This document shows, in pieces, positions 34,271 through 41,800 of a stretch of 50,199 nucleotides of DNA (position 1 is the first letter of the stretch; each line of letters starts with the position of its first letter). The notes beneath the pieces were generated by a model, which saw nothing but the letters and a program-made list of their open reading frames with translations, made no database searches and had not been told where the DNA came from. The stretch is from Alkalilacustris brevis (lineage in GTDB: Bacteria > Pseudomonadota > Alphaproteobacteria > Rhodobacterales > Rhodobacteraceae), in assembly GCF_003350345.1 (NCBI RefSeq), contig NZ_QNVJ01000029.1, forward strand, positions 1-50,199, read 5' to 3'. A program made the translations under genes and the position numbers.

Positions 34271-35389
34271 GTGCTTATCAAGGATATCCGGGCCAGCCTG
34301 CATGGCTTTTCCATCGAGATTCCGCTGCTGGAAGGCCGCGTGCAGGGCTACGGCCGCGCCGAGCAGACGCATTTCGTCTTTTGCGAGGTCGAAACCGACG
34401 AGGGCATCACCGGCTACGGGCTGACCGGGCATTTCCTGGCCCGCTCGGTCATCGTCGCGCTTGAACAGCACGTTCTGCCGGTGGTGCGCGACATGGATGT
34501 GCGCGACATCGAGGCAATCCATCAGCGCGTCTGGCAAAAGCTCAACCCGCGCGCCATGACCGGCACGATCTCCATGGCGCTGTCGTGCCTGGACATCGCG
34601 CTGTGGGATATCATGGGCAAGGCGCAGGGCCGGTCGGTGGCGCAACTGCTGGGCAATGCGCGCAGCCGGGTGCCGGCCTACTGCACCTTCGGCTTTCCGC
34701 AATACGATATCGACCAGCTGTGCGAGGCGGCGAAACTGCATATCGACAACGGCTTTCGCGCGCTCAAGTCGGTGGTCGCGGTCGACAAGGGCGGCTGGCG
34801 CGAAGATGCACGCAGGATCAAGGCGTTGCGCGACGCAGTTGGCCCCGATATCGACCTGATGATCGACGCCAACTACCTGTTCAACCCGGTCGAGGCGGGG
34901 TATCTCTGCCGCGAGGTCGAAGACTGCAACCTCACCTGGTTCGAAGAGCCGCTGCACCAGAATGACGCCCGCGCGCTGGCCGATCTGCGGCGCAACACGC
35001 GCATACCGCTGGCGGCCGGGCAGATGGAGGGGCACCGCTGGCGGCTGCGCGAATTTGTCGAGCACAAGGCCATCGACATTCTGCAGCCCAACGTCACCTA
35101 TTGCGGCGGTTTCACCGAGGCGCGCAAGGTCGCGCATCTGGCGCAGACCTATAACATGCCGATTGCCAATGGCGGCGGCTGGCCGCTGTTCAACATGCAC
35201 CTGCTGGCGGGCATGATGAATGGCTGGATCGTTGAGTGGCACCTCGGAATGGTCGCCGTGGGCGAGACGATGTTCACCGATGCGCCCAAGCCCAAGGATG
35301 GCTGGATCGATATTCCCGACCGCCCCGGCCTTGGCCTGACGCTGGATCGCGACGCCTGGCGCGAAACGCGGGTCGCGCTGGACGGCTGA
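34271..35389 (+). CDS. mandelate racemase/muconate lactonizing enzyme-like protein with altered active site
   Basis: 372 residues of the enolase superfamily. The barrel shows metal ligand Asp199 (LMIDAN) and Glu225 (WFEEPL). Other positions deviate. The usual KxK pair is Lys166-Ser-Val168, and the third acidic ligand motif GE reads GQMEGH, with Gln251 at the expected Glu and Glu253 two residues later. Asn300 (IANGGGW) sits where many members have His. The reaction is therefore uncertain: a dehydratase or racemase using Lys166 or another base is possible. The start is GTG at 34271 with AGGGGGA upstream. The gene is divergent from the hydrolase and followed by a D-tartrate-dehydratase-like gene. 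Confidence 0.88.
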   Translation: MLIKDIRASLHGFSIEIPLLEGRVQGYGRAEQTHFVFCEVETDEGITGYGLTGHFLARSVIVALEQHVLPVVRDMDVRDIEAIHQRVWQKLNPRAMTGTISMALSCLDIALWDIMGKAQGRSVAQLLGNARSRVPAYCTFGFPQYDIDQLCEAAKLHIDNGFRALKSVVAVDKGGWREDARRIKALRDAVGPDIDLMIDANYLFNPVEAGYLCREVEDCNLTWFEEPLHQNDARALADLRRNTRIPLAAGQMEGHRWRLREFVEHKAIDILQPNVTYCGGFTEARKVAHLAQTYNMPIANGGGWPLFNMHLLAGMMNGWIVEWHLGMVAVGETMFTDAPKPKDGWIDIPDRPGLGLTLDRDAWRETRVALDG

Positions 35390-35394
35390 GTCTG

Positions 35395-35406
35395 ATTGTT
35401 GACAAT
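35395..35406. promoter_or_regulatory. operator-like palindrome D (ATTGT TG ACAAT)
   Basis: Perfect 5-2-5 palindrome in the 63-base gap before the D-tartrate-dehydratase-like gene. It contains TTGACA at 35399-35404. A convincing -10 box downstream was not found. Confidence 0.6.
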
Positions 35407-35452
35407 TATCGCGCCAGCATGAAATGCCGGCGCCCCGGACAAGGAAAACGCC

Positions 35453-36622
35453 ATGAAAATCGTCGAAATCCGGGATGCGGTGGTGCCGATCTCCTCGCCC
35501 CTCCGCAACGCCTATATCGATTTCTCCAAGATGACGGCGAGCGTCGTGGCCGTGATAACCGATCAAATGCGCGACGGTCGCCCGGTGGTGGGTTACGGCT
35601 TCAACTCGAATGGCCGTTACGCCGCGTCGGGGCTGCTGAACGAGCGTTTCATGCCCCGCCTGCGCGAGGCCGACGCTGACAGCCTGCTCAACGATGCCGG
35701 CGACAATCTCGATCCGCACCGGATCTGGGATGTGCTGATGTCGAACGAAAAGCCCGGCGGGCATGGCGAGCGCTCGGTCGCCGTCGGTGTGATCGACATG
35801 GCCGTGTGGGACGCGGTGGCCAAGATCGCCGGTGTGCCGCTGTGGAAGTATCTGGCCGACACCTATCGCGGCGGCGTGGCCGACAAGGATGTCTTCGTCT
35901 ATGCGGCGGGCGGCTATTACTATCCGGGCAAGGACGACACCCAACTCAAGGACGAGATGCGGCGCTATCGAGACATGGGTTATGAAGTCGTCAAGATGAA
36001 GATCGGCGGCGCCCCGCTGGATGAAGACATCCGCCGCATCGAGGCCGTGCTGGACGTGGTGGGCGAGGGTAAATTCCTTGCCGTCGATGCCAATGGCCGC
36101 TTCGATCTCGAGACCGCGCTGGCCTATGCCGAGGGGCTGAAACCCTACAACCTGTTCTGGTATGAAGAAGCGGGCGATCCGCTGGATTACGCACTTCAGG
36201 CCGAGCTTTCCAAAGTCTATCCCGGAGCTATGGCCACGGGCGAGAACCTGTTTTCACATCAGGATGCACGCAACCTTGCACGCTATGGCGGGATGCGCCC
36301 CGATCGCGACTGGATGCAGTTCGACTGCGCCCTCAGCTACGGGCTGGTCGAATACATGCGCACGCTCAAGGCCATCGGCGAAGAGGGGTTCAGCCCGCGC
36401 AACTGCATCCCCCATGGCGGGCACCAGCTATCGCTGAATATTGCCGCCGGGCTGGGGCTGGGGGGCAACGAATCCTATCCGGAGGTCTTTGCCCCCTTTG
36501 GCGGTTTCGCCGATGGCATCGCGGTCGAGGGTGGGCGCGTCGGGCTGCACCAGTCGCCCGGCATCGGGTTCGAGCAGAAATCGGCCCTGATCGACACCAT
36601 GCGCAAGGCCACCGATACCTGA
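35453..36622 (+). CDS. tarD: D(-)-tartrate dehydratase-like enolase-superfamily enzyme
   Basis: 389 residues. From memory it closely matches the Bradyrhizobium D-tartrate dehydratase across long runs, including NAYIDFSKMTAS, NEKPGGHGERSVAVG, YAAGGYYYPGK and MATGENLFSHQDARNL. The catalytic residues are present: Lys181 and Lys183 (VVKMKIGG), metal ligands Asp212 (VDANGRF), Glu238 (WYEE) and the Glu of TGENLF, and the His of IPHGGH. That enzyme converts D-tartrate to oxaloacetate in the cytoplasm. The length equals the known enzyme. The true substrate here could be a tartrate analogue. AAGGAAA precedes the start. Confidence 0.9.
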   Translation: MKIVEIRDAVVPISSPLRNAYIDFSKMTASVVAVITDQMRDGRPVVGYGFNSNGRYAASGLLNERFMPRLREADADSLLNDAGDNLDPHRIWDVLMSNEKPGGHGERSVAVGVIDMAVWDAVAKIAGVPLWKYLADTYRGGVADKDVFVYAAGGYYYPGKDDTQLKDEMRRYRDMGYEVVKMKIGGAPLDEDIRRIEAVLDVVGEGKFLAVDANGRFDLETALAYAEGLKPYNLFWYEEAGDPLDYALQAELSKVYPGAMATGENLFSHQDARNLARYGGMRPDRDWMQFDCALSYGLVEYMRTLKAIGEEGFSPRNCIPHGGHQLSLNIAAGLGLGGNESYPEVFAPFGGFADGIAVEGGRVGLHQSPGIGFEQKSALIDTMRKATDT

Positions 36623-36702
36623 TCGGGCAGGGCACTTGCGCCCGGCGGTTTCCAGCCTAGGCTGCGCGGCGATGACAGACAGAATCTGAGGAGGCAAGAC
36701 GC

Positions 36703-37872
36703 ATGACCACAGCCGTGGCCGACCCCGAGGAAATCACCGAGATTCGCCGCGCCGTGGCGGGGCTTTGCGCGCGTTTCGGCAATGAATACTGGCGCCGCGT
36801 GGATCGTGAGCGCGCCTATCCCACCGAGTTCGTGGAGGCGATGACCGAGGGCGGATTTCTCGGCGTCCTGATCCCCGAGGAATACGGCGGCAGCGGGCAG
36901 GGGCTGACGGTGGCGGCCAATATCCTTGAAGAGGTCCACGCGGGCGGGGCCAATGCCGCCGCGCTGCATGCCCAGATGTATACCATGGGCACGCTTCTGC
37001 GCCACGGATCGGAAGCGCAGAAATCGCACTGGCTGCCCAAGATCGCCACCGGCGAGGTGCGGCTTCAGGCCTTCGGGGTGACCGAGCCGGGCGCGGGCAC
37101 CGACACAACATCGATCACCACCACGGCCGAGCGCAAGGGTGATACATACATCATCAACGGCCAGAAAGTCTGGACCTCGCGCGCCGAACATTCCGACCTG
37201 ATGATCCTGCTGGCGCGCACCACCGCCAAGGCCGACGTCGCGCGCAAGGGCGAGGGGCTGTCGGTCTTTCTGGTCGACATGAAGGCGGCGCAGGGCAACG
37301 GTATGCGCATCTCGCCCATCCGCACCATGCTCAACCATGCCACGACCGAGGTTTTCTTCGACAACCTCGAAATCCCCGCCGAGAACCTGATCGGCGAGGA
37401 GGGCAAGGGCTTTCGCTATATCCTCGACGGGATGAATGCCGAACGCATCCTGATCGCCGCCGAATGCATCGGCGACGCCACCTGGTTCACCCGCACTGCC
37501 ACGAAATACGCCAATGAGCGCGTGGTGTTCGGCAAGCCCATCGGGTCGAACCAGGGGGTGCAGTTCCCCATCGCCCGCGCCCATGCCGAGGCCGAGGCCG
37601 CAAGGCTTATGGTCTATCGCGCCGCCGGGCTTTTCGATGCGGGCGAGAAATGCGGCCCCGAGGCCAACATGGCCAAGCTGCTGGCCGCCGATGCCTCGTG
37701 GAAGGCCGCCGACACCTGCCTGCAAACCCATGGCGGCTTCGGATTTGCCGAGGAATACGATGTGGAGCGCAAGTTCCGCGAAACCCGGCTTTACCAGGTG
37801 GCGCCGATCTCGACCAACCTGATCCTCGCCTATCTGGGCCAGCATGTCCTCGGCATGCCGCGCTCGTATTGA
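36703..37872 (+). CDS. acyl-CoA dehydrogenase
   Basis: 389 residues of the acyl-CoA dehydrogenase fold. It has LQAFGVTEPGAGTDTTSITTTAER (FAD region, about 122-145), INGQKVWTSRAEHSD (about 151-165) and HGGFGFAEEYDVERKFRE near the C-terminus. The usual short-chain catalytic Glu near residue 365 is absent (LYQVAPIST). Glu247 in GMNAERILIA occupies the position used by isovaleryl-CoA and long-chain enzymes, so activity is expected and branched or long substrates are favoured. It introduces a double bond into an acyl-CoA and passes electrons to ETF. It lies 7 bases before the CoA-transferase gene, suggesting that the product of one enzyme is the substrate of the other. Confidence 0.93.
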   Translation: MTTAVADPEEITEIRRAVAGLCARFGNEYWRRVDRERAYPTEFVEAMTEGGFLGVLIPEEYGGSGQGLTVAANILEEVHAGGANAAALHAQMYTMGTLLRHGSEAQKSHWLPKIATGEVRLQAFGVTEPGAGTDTTSITTTAERKGDTYIINGQKVWTSRAEHSDLMILLARTTAKADVARKGEGLSVFLVDMKAAQGNGMRISPIRTMLNHATTEVFFDNLEIPAENLIGEEGKGFRYILDGMNAERILIAAECIGDATWFTRTATKYANERVVFGKPIGSNQGVQFPIARAHAEAEAARLMVYRAAGLFDAGEKCGPEANMAKLLAADASWKAADTCLQTHGGFGFAEEYDVERKFRETRLYQVAPISTNLILAYLGQHVLGMPRSY

Positions 37873-37879
37873 GGTGGAC

Positions 37880-39022
37880 ATGGCGGAAAAAGGTGTTCTC
37901 GACGGTTTGATTGTCGTTTCGCTGGAACAGGCAGTGGCGGCGCCCTATACCTCGGCCCGGCTGGCTGATGCCGGGGCGCGGGTGATCAAGGTCGAACGCC
38001 CCGAGGGCGATTTCGCGCGCAATTACGACCGGCTGGCCGGCGGCGAGGCCAGCTATTTCGTCTGGCTCAACCGGGGCAAGGAATCGATCGCGCTGGATCT
38101 GCGCGACGCAAACGACATGGCCGTGATGCGCCACATGCTGGCGCAGGCCGATGTCTTTATCCAGAACCTCGCGCAGGGTGCGATCGACCGGCTGGGGTTG
38201 GATGACGCGACGCTGGCCGGGCTGAACCCGCGCATGATCCGCTGCAATATCTCGGGCTACGGGCCCGACGGGCCATACCGCGAGCGCAAGGCCTATGACA
38301 TGCTTGTGCAGGCTGAAAGCGGGCTGGCGTCAGTGACCGGCACGGCGGACACGCCCGCGCGGGTGGGCATCTCGGTCTGCGACATCGCCACCGGCCACGT
38401 GGCCTATACCGGGATTCTTGAGGCGCTGATCGCGCGCGGCATCACCGGGCAGGGACGGCGGCTGGACGTGGCCATGTTCGACGTGATGGCCGACTGGATG
38501 GCGGTGCCGCTGTTGCAGGCCGAAGGTAGCGGTCGCGATCCGGCGCGCTTCGGGCTGTACCATGCCTCGATTGCGCCCTATGGCGTCTATCCCTGCGGCG
38601 ACGGGCGCGAGATCGTCATTGCGGTGCAGAACCCGCGCGAATGGCGGGTGTTTTGCGACAAGGTGCTGGGCGATGCCGCGCTGGCCGATGATCCGCGTTT
38701 CAACGATCCCTCAGGCCGGGTGGCCAACCGCGCGCAGCTTGACCCGCTGATCGCGCGCGCGCTGGGCGCGCAGCCGCGCGACGCCGTTGCCGCGCAGCTT
38801 GACGGCGCGCGCATCGCCTATGCGCTGCTCAACACCGCAGGTGATCTGGGCCAGCATCCGCAATTGCGCCGGGTAGGGGTGCAGACCCCGTCAGGCACCG
38901 TATCGCTGCCCTCGCCGCCGGTGCGTGCCGGTGCCCCCGAGGAGACCCGCACCCCCGCGCCGCTTGGGCCGGTGCCCGCGCTTGATGAACACGGCCCTGC
39001 GCTGCGCAAGGAATTCGGCTGA
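37880..39022 (+). CDS. CaiB/BaiF family (class III) CoA-transferase
   Basis: 380 residues with the family III opening GLIVVSLEQAVAAPYTSARLADAGARVIKVERPEGDFAR, RGKESIALDL, and GYGPDGPYRERKAYDMLVQAESG, in which Asp140 is the expected catalytic aspartate forming the acyl anhydride. These enzymes move CoA between carboxylic acids, for example oxalate, mesaconate, itaconate, methylsuccinate or citramalate. The start at 37880 follows GAGGTGG, 7 bases after the acyl-CoA dehydrogenase stop. Activation of the imported acid with CoA for the dehydrogenase is the natural inference. Confidence 0.92.
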   Translation: MAEKGVLDGLIVVSLEQAVAAPYTSARLADAGARVIKVERPEGDFARNYDRLAGGEASYFVWLNRGKESIALDLRDANDMAVMRHMLAQADVFIQNLAQGAIDRLGLDDATLAGLNPRMIRCNISGYGPDGPYRERKAYDMLVQAESGLASVTGTADTPARVGISVCDIATGHVAYTGILEALIARGITGQGRRLDVAMFDVMADWMAVPLLQAEGSGRDPARFGLYHASIAPYGVYPCGDGREIVIAVQNPREWRVFCDKVLGDAALADDPRFNDPSGRVANRAQLDPLIARALGAQPRDAVAAQLDGARIAYALLNTAGDLGQHPQLRRVGVQTPSGTVSLPSPPVRAGAPEETRTPAPLGPVPALDEHGPALRKEFG

Positions 39023-39055
39023 GCCCAGCCACCGCAACCACGAGGAGTAGCCACC

Positions 39056-40498
39056 ATGACCGATGCAAAGGACCCCCACGCCCATCTGAGCGGGCTGACC
39101 AGGGCCGCCGCCGAGTTCACCGCGCGGCATCGTTTCGACGATCTGGATGGCGAAACCCTGCGCCTGGCGCGGCGCTGTGTGCTCGATGGGCTGGCAGTCG
39201 CGCTGGCGGGCAGCGAACAGCCCGGCATGGCGCCGCTGCGGCGCTATATCGACAGCATCGGCGGCACCGGGCAGGCGCGGCTGATCGGCGATGCGGGCGC
39301 GCGGTTGCCGGCGCATCTGGCCGCGCTCTGGGGCGGCACGGCGGGCCACGCGATGGATTGGGACGACACCCAGCTGGCCGAGGGGCCGGGGCGGCCCTAT
39401 GGCCTGCTGATGCACCCGACCATGCCGCCGCTGGTCGCGGCACTCACGTTGTCGGACCTGGTCGCGGCTGAAACCGGCAAGCCGGTGGATGGCAAGCGCT
39501 TTCTCGCGGCCTTCACAGCCGGGTTCGAGGTGGGCTGCAAGGTGGCCGAGGCGATCGACCCCGACCATTACATGCGCGGTTTTCACACCTCGGGCAGCAT
39601 TGGCACCTTTGCCGCCACTTCGGCGGCCGCCAACCTGCTGGGGCTAGACAGTGAAACAACCGCCCGCGCGCTGGGGCTTGCGGCTTCGATGGCGGCGGGG
39701 GTGCGCGCCAATTTCGGCACCATGACCAAGCCGTTCCATGTCGGCCGCGCCGCCGAGAACGGCGTGAACGCAGCACTCCTGGCGCGCGAGGGGTTTTCGT
39801 CGAACCCGGAGGCGCTGGACGGGCGCTGGGGCTATCTGGCGATTGCAGGGCCGGGCGGCGAGCCCGCGCTGGTACGCGAGCGGTTCGGCGCACCGCACAC
39901 GATGAAATCGCCCGGTGTCTCGATCAAGCCCTATCCCTCGGGCGTGCTGACCCATCCCAGCATGGATGCCATGCTGTTTCTGATGCGCGACGAGGGGCTG
40001 AAGCCCGAGAATGTCGAGCGCGTGACGCTTTTCGCGGGCTCCAACGTGCTGGGGCCGATCCGTTTCGAGGTGGCGAAGACCGAGCTTGAAGGCAAGTTTT
40101 CCTTCGGCTTCCTGCTGGCGGCGATCATACTTGCAGGGCGTGCAGGCAAGGCCGAGTTTACAGATGAATTTGTCTCCTCCGAAGCCTGCCAGGCCATGCA
40201 GCGGCGTATCAGCACGCAGTTCGACCAGAGCATCGAGGATATGGGCTGGGACCGCATCCGCTCGCGGATCGAGGTGGTGACTAAAGACGGCCGCAAACTG
40301 GAACGCTGGGCCGACGAGAACTATCGCGGCAGCCCGCACAACCCGCTCAGCGATACCGAGCTGGAGGGCAAGTTCGCCGATTGCGCGCAGGGGCTGCTCG
40401 ATGCGGCGGGCCAGGCGCAGGTGTTCAAGACGGTCTGGGCACTGGAAGAGACGGCCGATGTCGGCGTGCTGTTCGAGTTGCTCGATTGGCAGAACTGA
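39056..40498 (+). CDS. MmgE/PrpD family protein (third of three)
   Basis: 480 residues, full-length MmgE/PrpD. It is paralogous to the protein at 26608: both share MDWDDTQLA-/DYDDTQLA-like, CKVAEAI/CKIAEAI, FGTMTKPFHVGR/FGTMTKPFHAGR and SIKPYPSG/SIKPHPSG motifs. Residues of the family pocket around HPTMPPLVAAL and YMRGFHTSGS are present. It is the last gene of the plus-strand block after the CoA-transferase, with GAGGAG upstream of the start. The substrate is likely a substituted polycarboxylate. Confidence 0.9.
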   Translation: MTDAKDPHAHLSGLTRAAAEFTARHRFDDLDGETLRLARRCVLDGLAVALAGSEQPGMAPLRRYIDSIGGTGQARLIGDAGARLPAHLAALWGGTAGHAMDWDDTQLAEGPGRPYGLLMHPTMPPLVAALTLSDLVAAETGKPVDGKRFLAAFTAGFEVGCKVAEAIDPDHYMRGFHTSGSIGTFAATSAAANLLGLDSETTARALGLAASMAAGVRANFGTMTKPFHVGRAAENGVNAALLAREGFSSNPEALDGRWGYLAIAGPGGEPALVRERFGAPHTMKSPGVSIKPYPSGVLTHPSMDAMLFLMRDEGLKPENVERVTLFAGSNVLGPIRFEVAKTELEGKFSFGFLLAAIILAGRAGKAEFTDEFVSSEACQAMQRRISTQFDQSIEDMGWDRIRSRIEVVTKDGRKLERWADENYRGSPHNPLSDTELEGKFADCAQGLLDAAGQAQVFKTVWALEETADVGVLFELLDWQN

Positions 40499-40544
40499 CC
40501 GCGCGGCCCGGCAGCCCGGCGTTGCGCGCCCTGCCGGCGGCGGA

Positions 40545-40577
40545 TGCCTCCGGCAGGGATATTTTTTCACAGTGAAG
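40545..40577 (+). repeat. intergenic repeat, copy 3
   Basis: Third copy of the element seen at 28-58 and 83-113: GCCTCCGGCAGGGATATTTT followed by TTCACAGTGAA. It lies 47 bases after the PrpD stop. The flanking GGAT and GGGCGCG are also shared with copy 2 or copy 1. Confidence 0.6.
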
Positions 40578-40627
40578 AATGGGCGCGAGAGAGGGGCGGC
40601 GCGGCGATTCGGAGGGGGCTGGCGCCA

Positions 40628-40661
40628 CGTTGGCGCTAACAGTGAAGGTTTTGCGCTAACA
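40628..40661. promoter_or_regulatory. two LacI-type operator-like sites before gap
   Basis: The palindrome-like CGTTGGCGCTAACA (40628-40641) and a weaker half GGTTTTGCGCTAACA (40647-40661) share GCGCTAACA at a 20-base period, about 110-130 bases upstream of gap. A TGTTAGCGCTAACA-type site is what I recall for the LacI-family central-carbon regulator CceR/PckR of alphaproteobacteria. The match is by eye and the assignment is tentative. Confidence 0.45.
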
Positions 40662-40769
40662 TGCTGAGGTATATCCGGTTTTCCCTTCCTTCTGGCGGGC
40701 AGGGCGCGTATATGCGCGACAAGTTTTCCGCGTGCGCGCAGGCGGCACGCCCAAGACGGAGATCAGGAC

Positions 40770-41774
40770 ATGACCATCACCATCGGCATCAACGGGTTCG
40801 GACGGATCGGGCGCTGCACGCTGGCGCATATCGCCGAGAGCGCGCGAAATGATGTCGAGGTGGTCAAGATCAACGCCACCGGCCCGATCGAGACCAATGC
40901 GCATCTGCTGAAATATGACAGCGTGCATGGCCGTTTCGCGGGGGATATCCGCGTCAAGGGAGACACGATGGACCTGGGGCGCGGGCCGATCAAGGTTTTC
41001 TCGACTTACGACCCGCGAGAGCTGGACTGGGATGGTGTCGACGTGGTGCTGGAATGCACCGGCAAGTTCAACGACCGCGCCAAGGCCGCGGTGCATCTGG
41101 AGCGTGGTGCGCGGCGGGTGCTGATCTCGGCCCCGGCGAAGAATGCCGATGCAACCATCGTCTATGGTGTGAACCACCGGCTGCTGACGCCGGAGCATCA
41201 CGTCGTGTCGAACGGGTCCTGCACCACCAACTGTCTTGCGCCGCTGGCCAAGGTGCTCAATGACGCCATCGGCATCGAGCGCGGCATCATGACGACGATT
41301 CATTCCTACACGGGTGACCAGCCCACGCTCGACCGCCGACACGACGATCTTTATCGCGCCCGCGCGGCGGCGATGGCGATGATTCCCACCTCGACGGGCG
41401 CGGCCCGGGCGCTGGGCGAGGTGCTGCCGGAACTGGCCGGGCGCCTCGACGGTACCGCCATGCGGGTGCCGACGCCGAATGTCAGCGCCGTTGACCTGAC
41501 CTTCGAGGCCAGCCGCGACGTGAGCGTGGCGGAGGTGAACGAAGTGATGCGCGAGGCCGCCGCCGGGCATATGGGGGCCGTGCTGGCCTACGACCCGGAG
41601 CCGAAGGTTTCGATCGATTTCAACCACACGACCTATTCGTCGATCTTCGCCCCCGATCAGACCAAGGTGGTGGGCGGGCGCACCGTGCGCGTGTTGGCCT
41701 GGTACGATAACGAATGGGGCTTTTCCTGCCGCATGGCCGATGTGGCCAATGCGATGGGGCGGCTCTTGCACTGA
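40770..41774 (+). CDS. gap: glyceraldehyde-3-phosphate dehydrogenase, type I
   Basis: 334 residues with the N-terminal GINGFGRIGR, catalytic Cys151 in SNGSCTTNCLAP (Ala of the usual SNASC is Gly), and the C-terminal WYDNEWGFSCRM. It interconverts glyceraldehyde-3-phosphate and 1,3-bisphosphoglycerate. The Asp near residue 32-35 that selects NAD in glycolytic enzymes is replaced: the segment reads VVKINATGPIE, which suggests NADP use or dual specificity and a gluconeogenic or Calvin-cycle role. It is followed by a 47-residue membrane peptide gene. Upstream are two LacI-type sites. Confidence 0.96.
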   Translation: MTITIGINGFGRIGRCTLAHIAESARNDVEVVKINATGPIETNAHLLKYDSVHGRFAGDIRVKGDTMDLGRGPIKVFSTYDPRELDWDGVDVVLECTGKFNDRAKAAVHLERGARRVLISAPAKNADATIVYGVNHRLLTPEHHVVSNGSCTTNCLAPLAKVLNDAIGIERGIMTTIHSYTGDQPTLDRRHDDLYRARAAAMAMIPTSTGAARALGEVLPELAGRLDGTAMRVPTPNVSAVDLTFEASRDVSVAEVNEVMREAAAGHMGAVLAYDPEPKVSIDFNHTTYSSIFAPDQTKVVGGRTVRVLAWYDNEWGFSCRMADVANAMGRLLH

Positions 41775-41800
41775 TCGCGGGGCGACGGGAGAGGTCGCGC

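Noticed and set aside
34265-35944. 559-codon minus-strand frame across the enolase genes
   Set aside because: Antisense to two clear enolase-superfamily proteins; no motifs.
20407-40498. The catabolic locus as a recent mobile island
   Set aside because: No integrase, transposase, flanking repeat or obvious shift in codon or base use apart from AT-richer control regions. It may be transferred, but the sequence does not show it.
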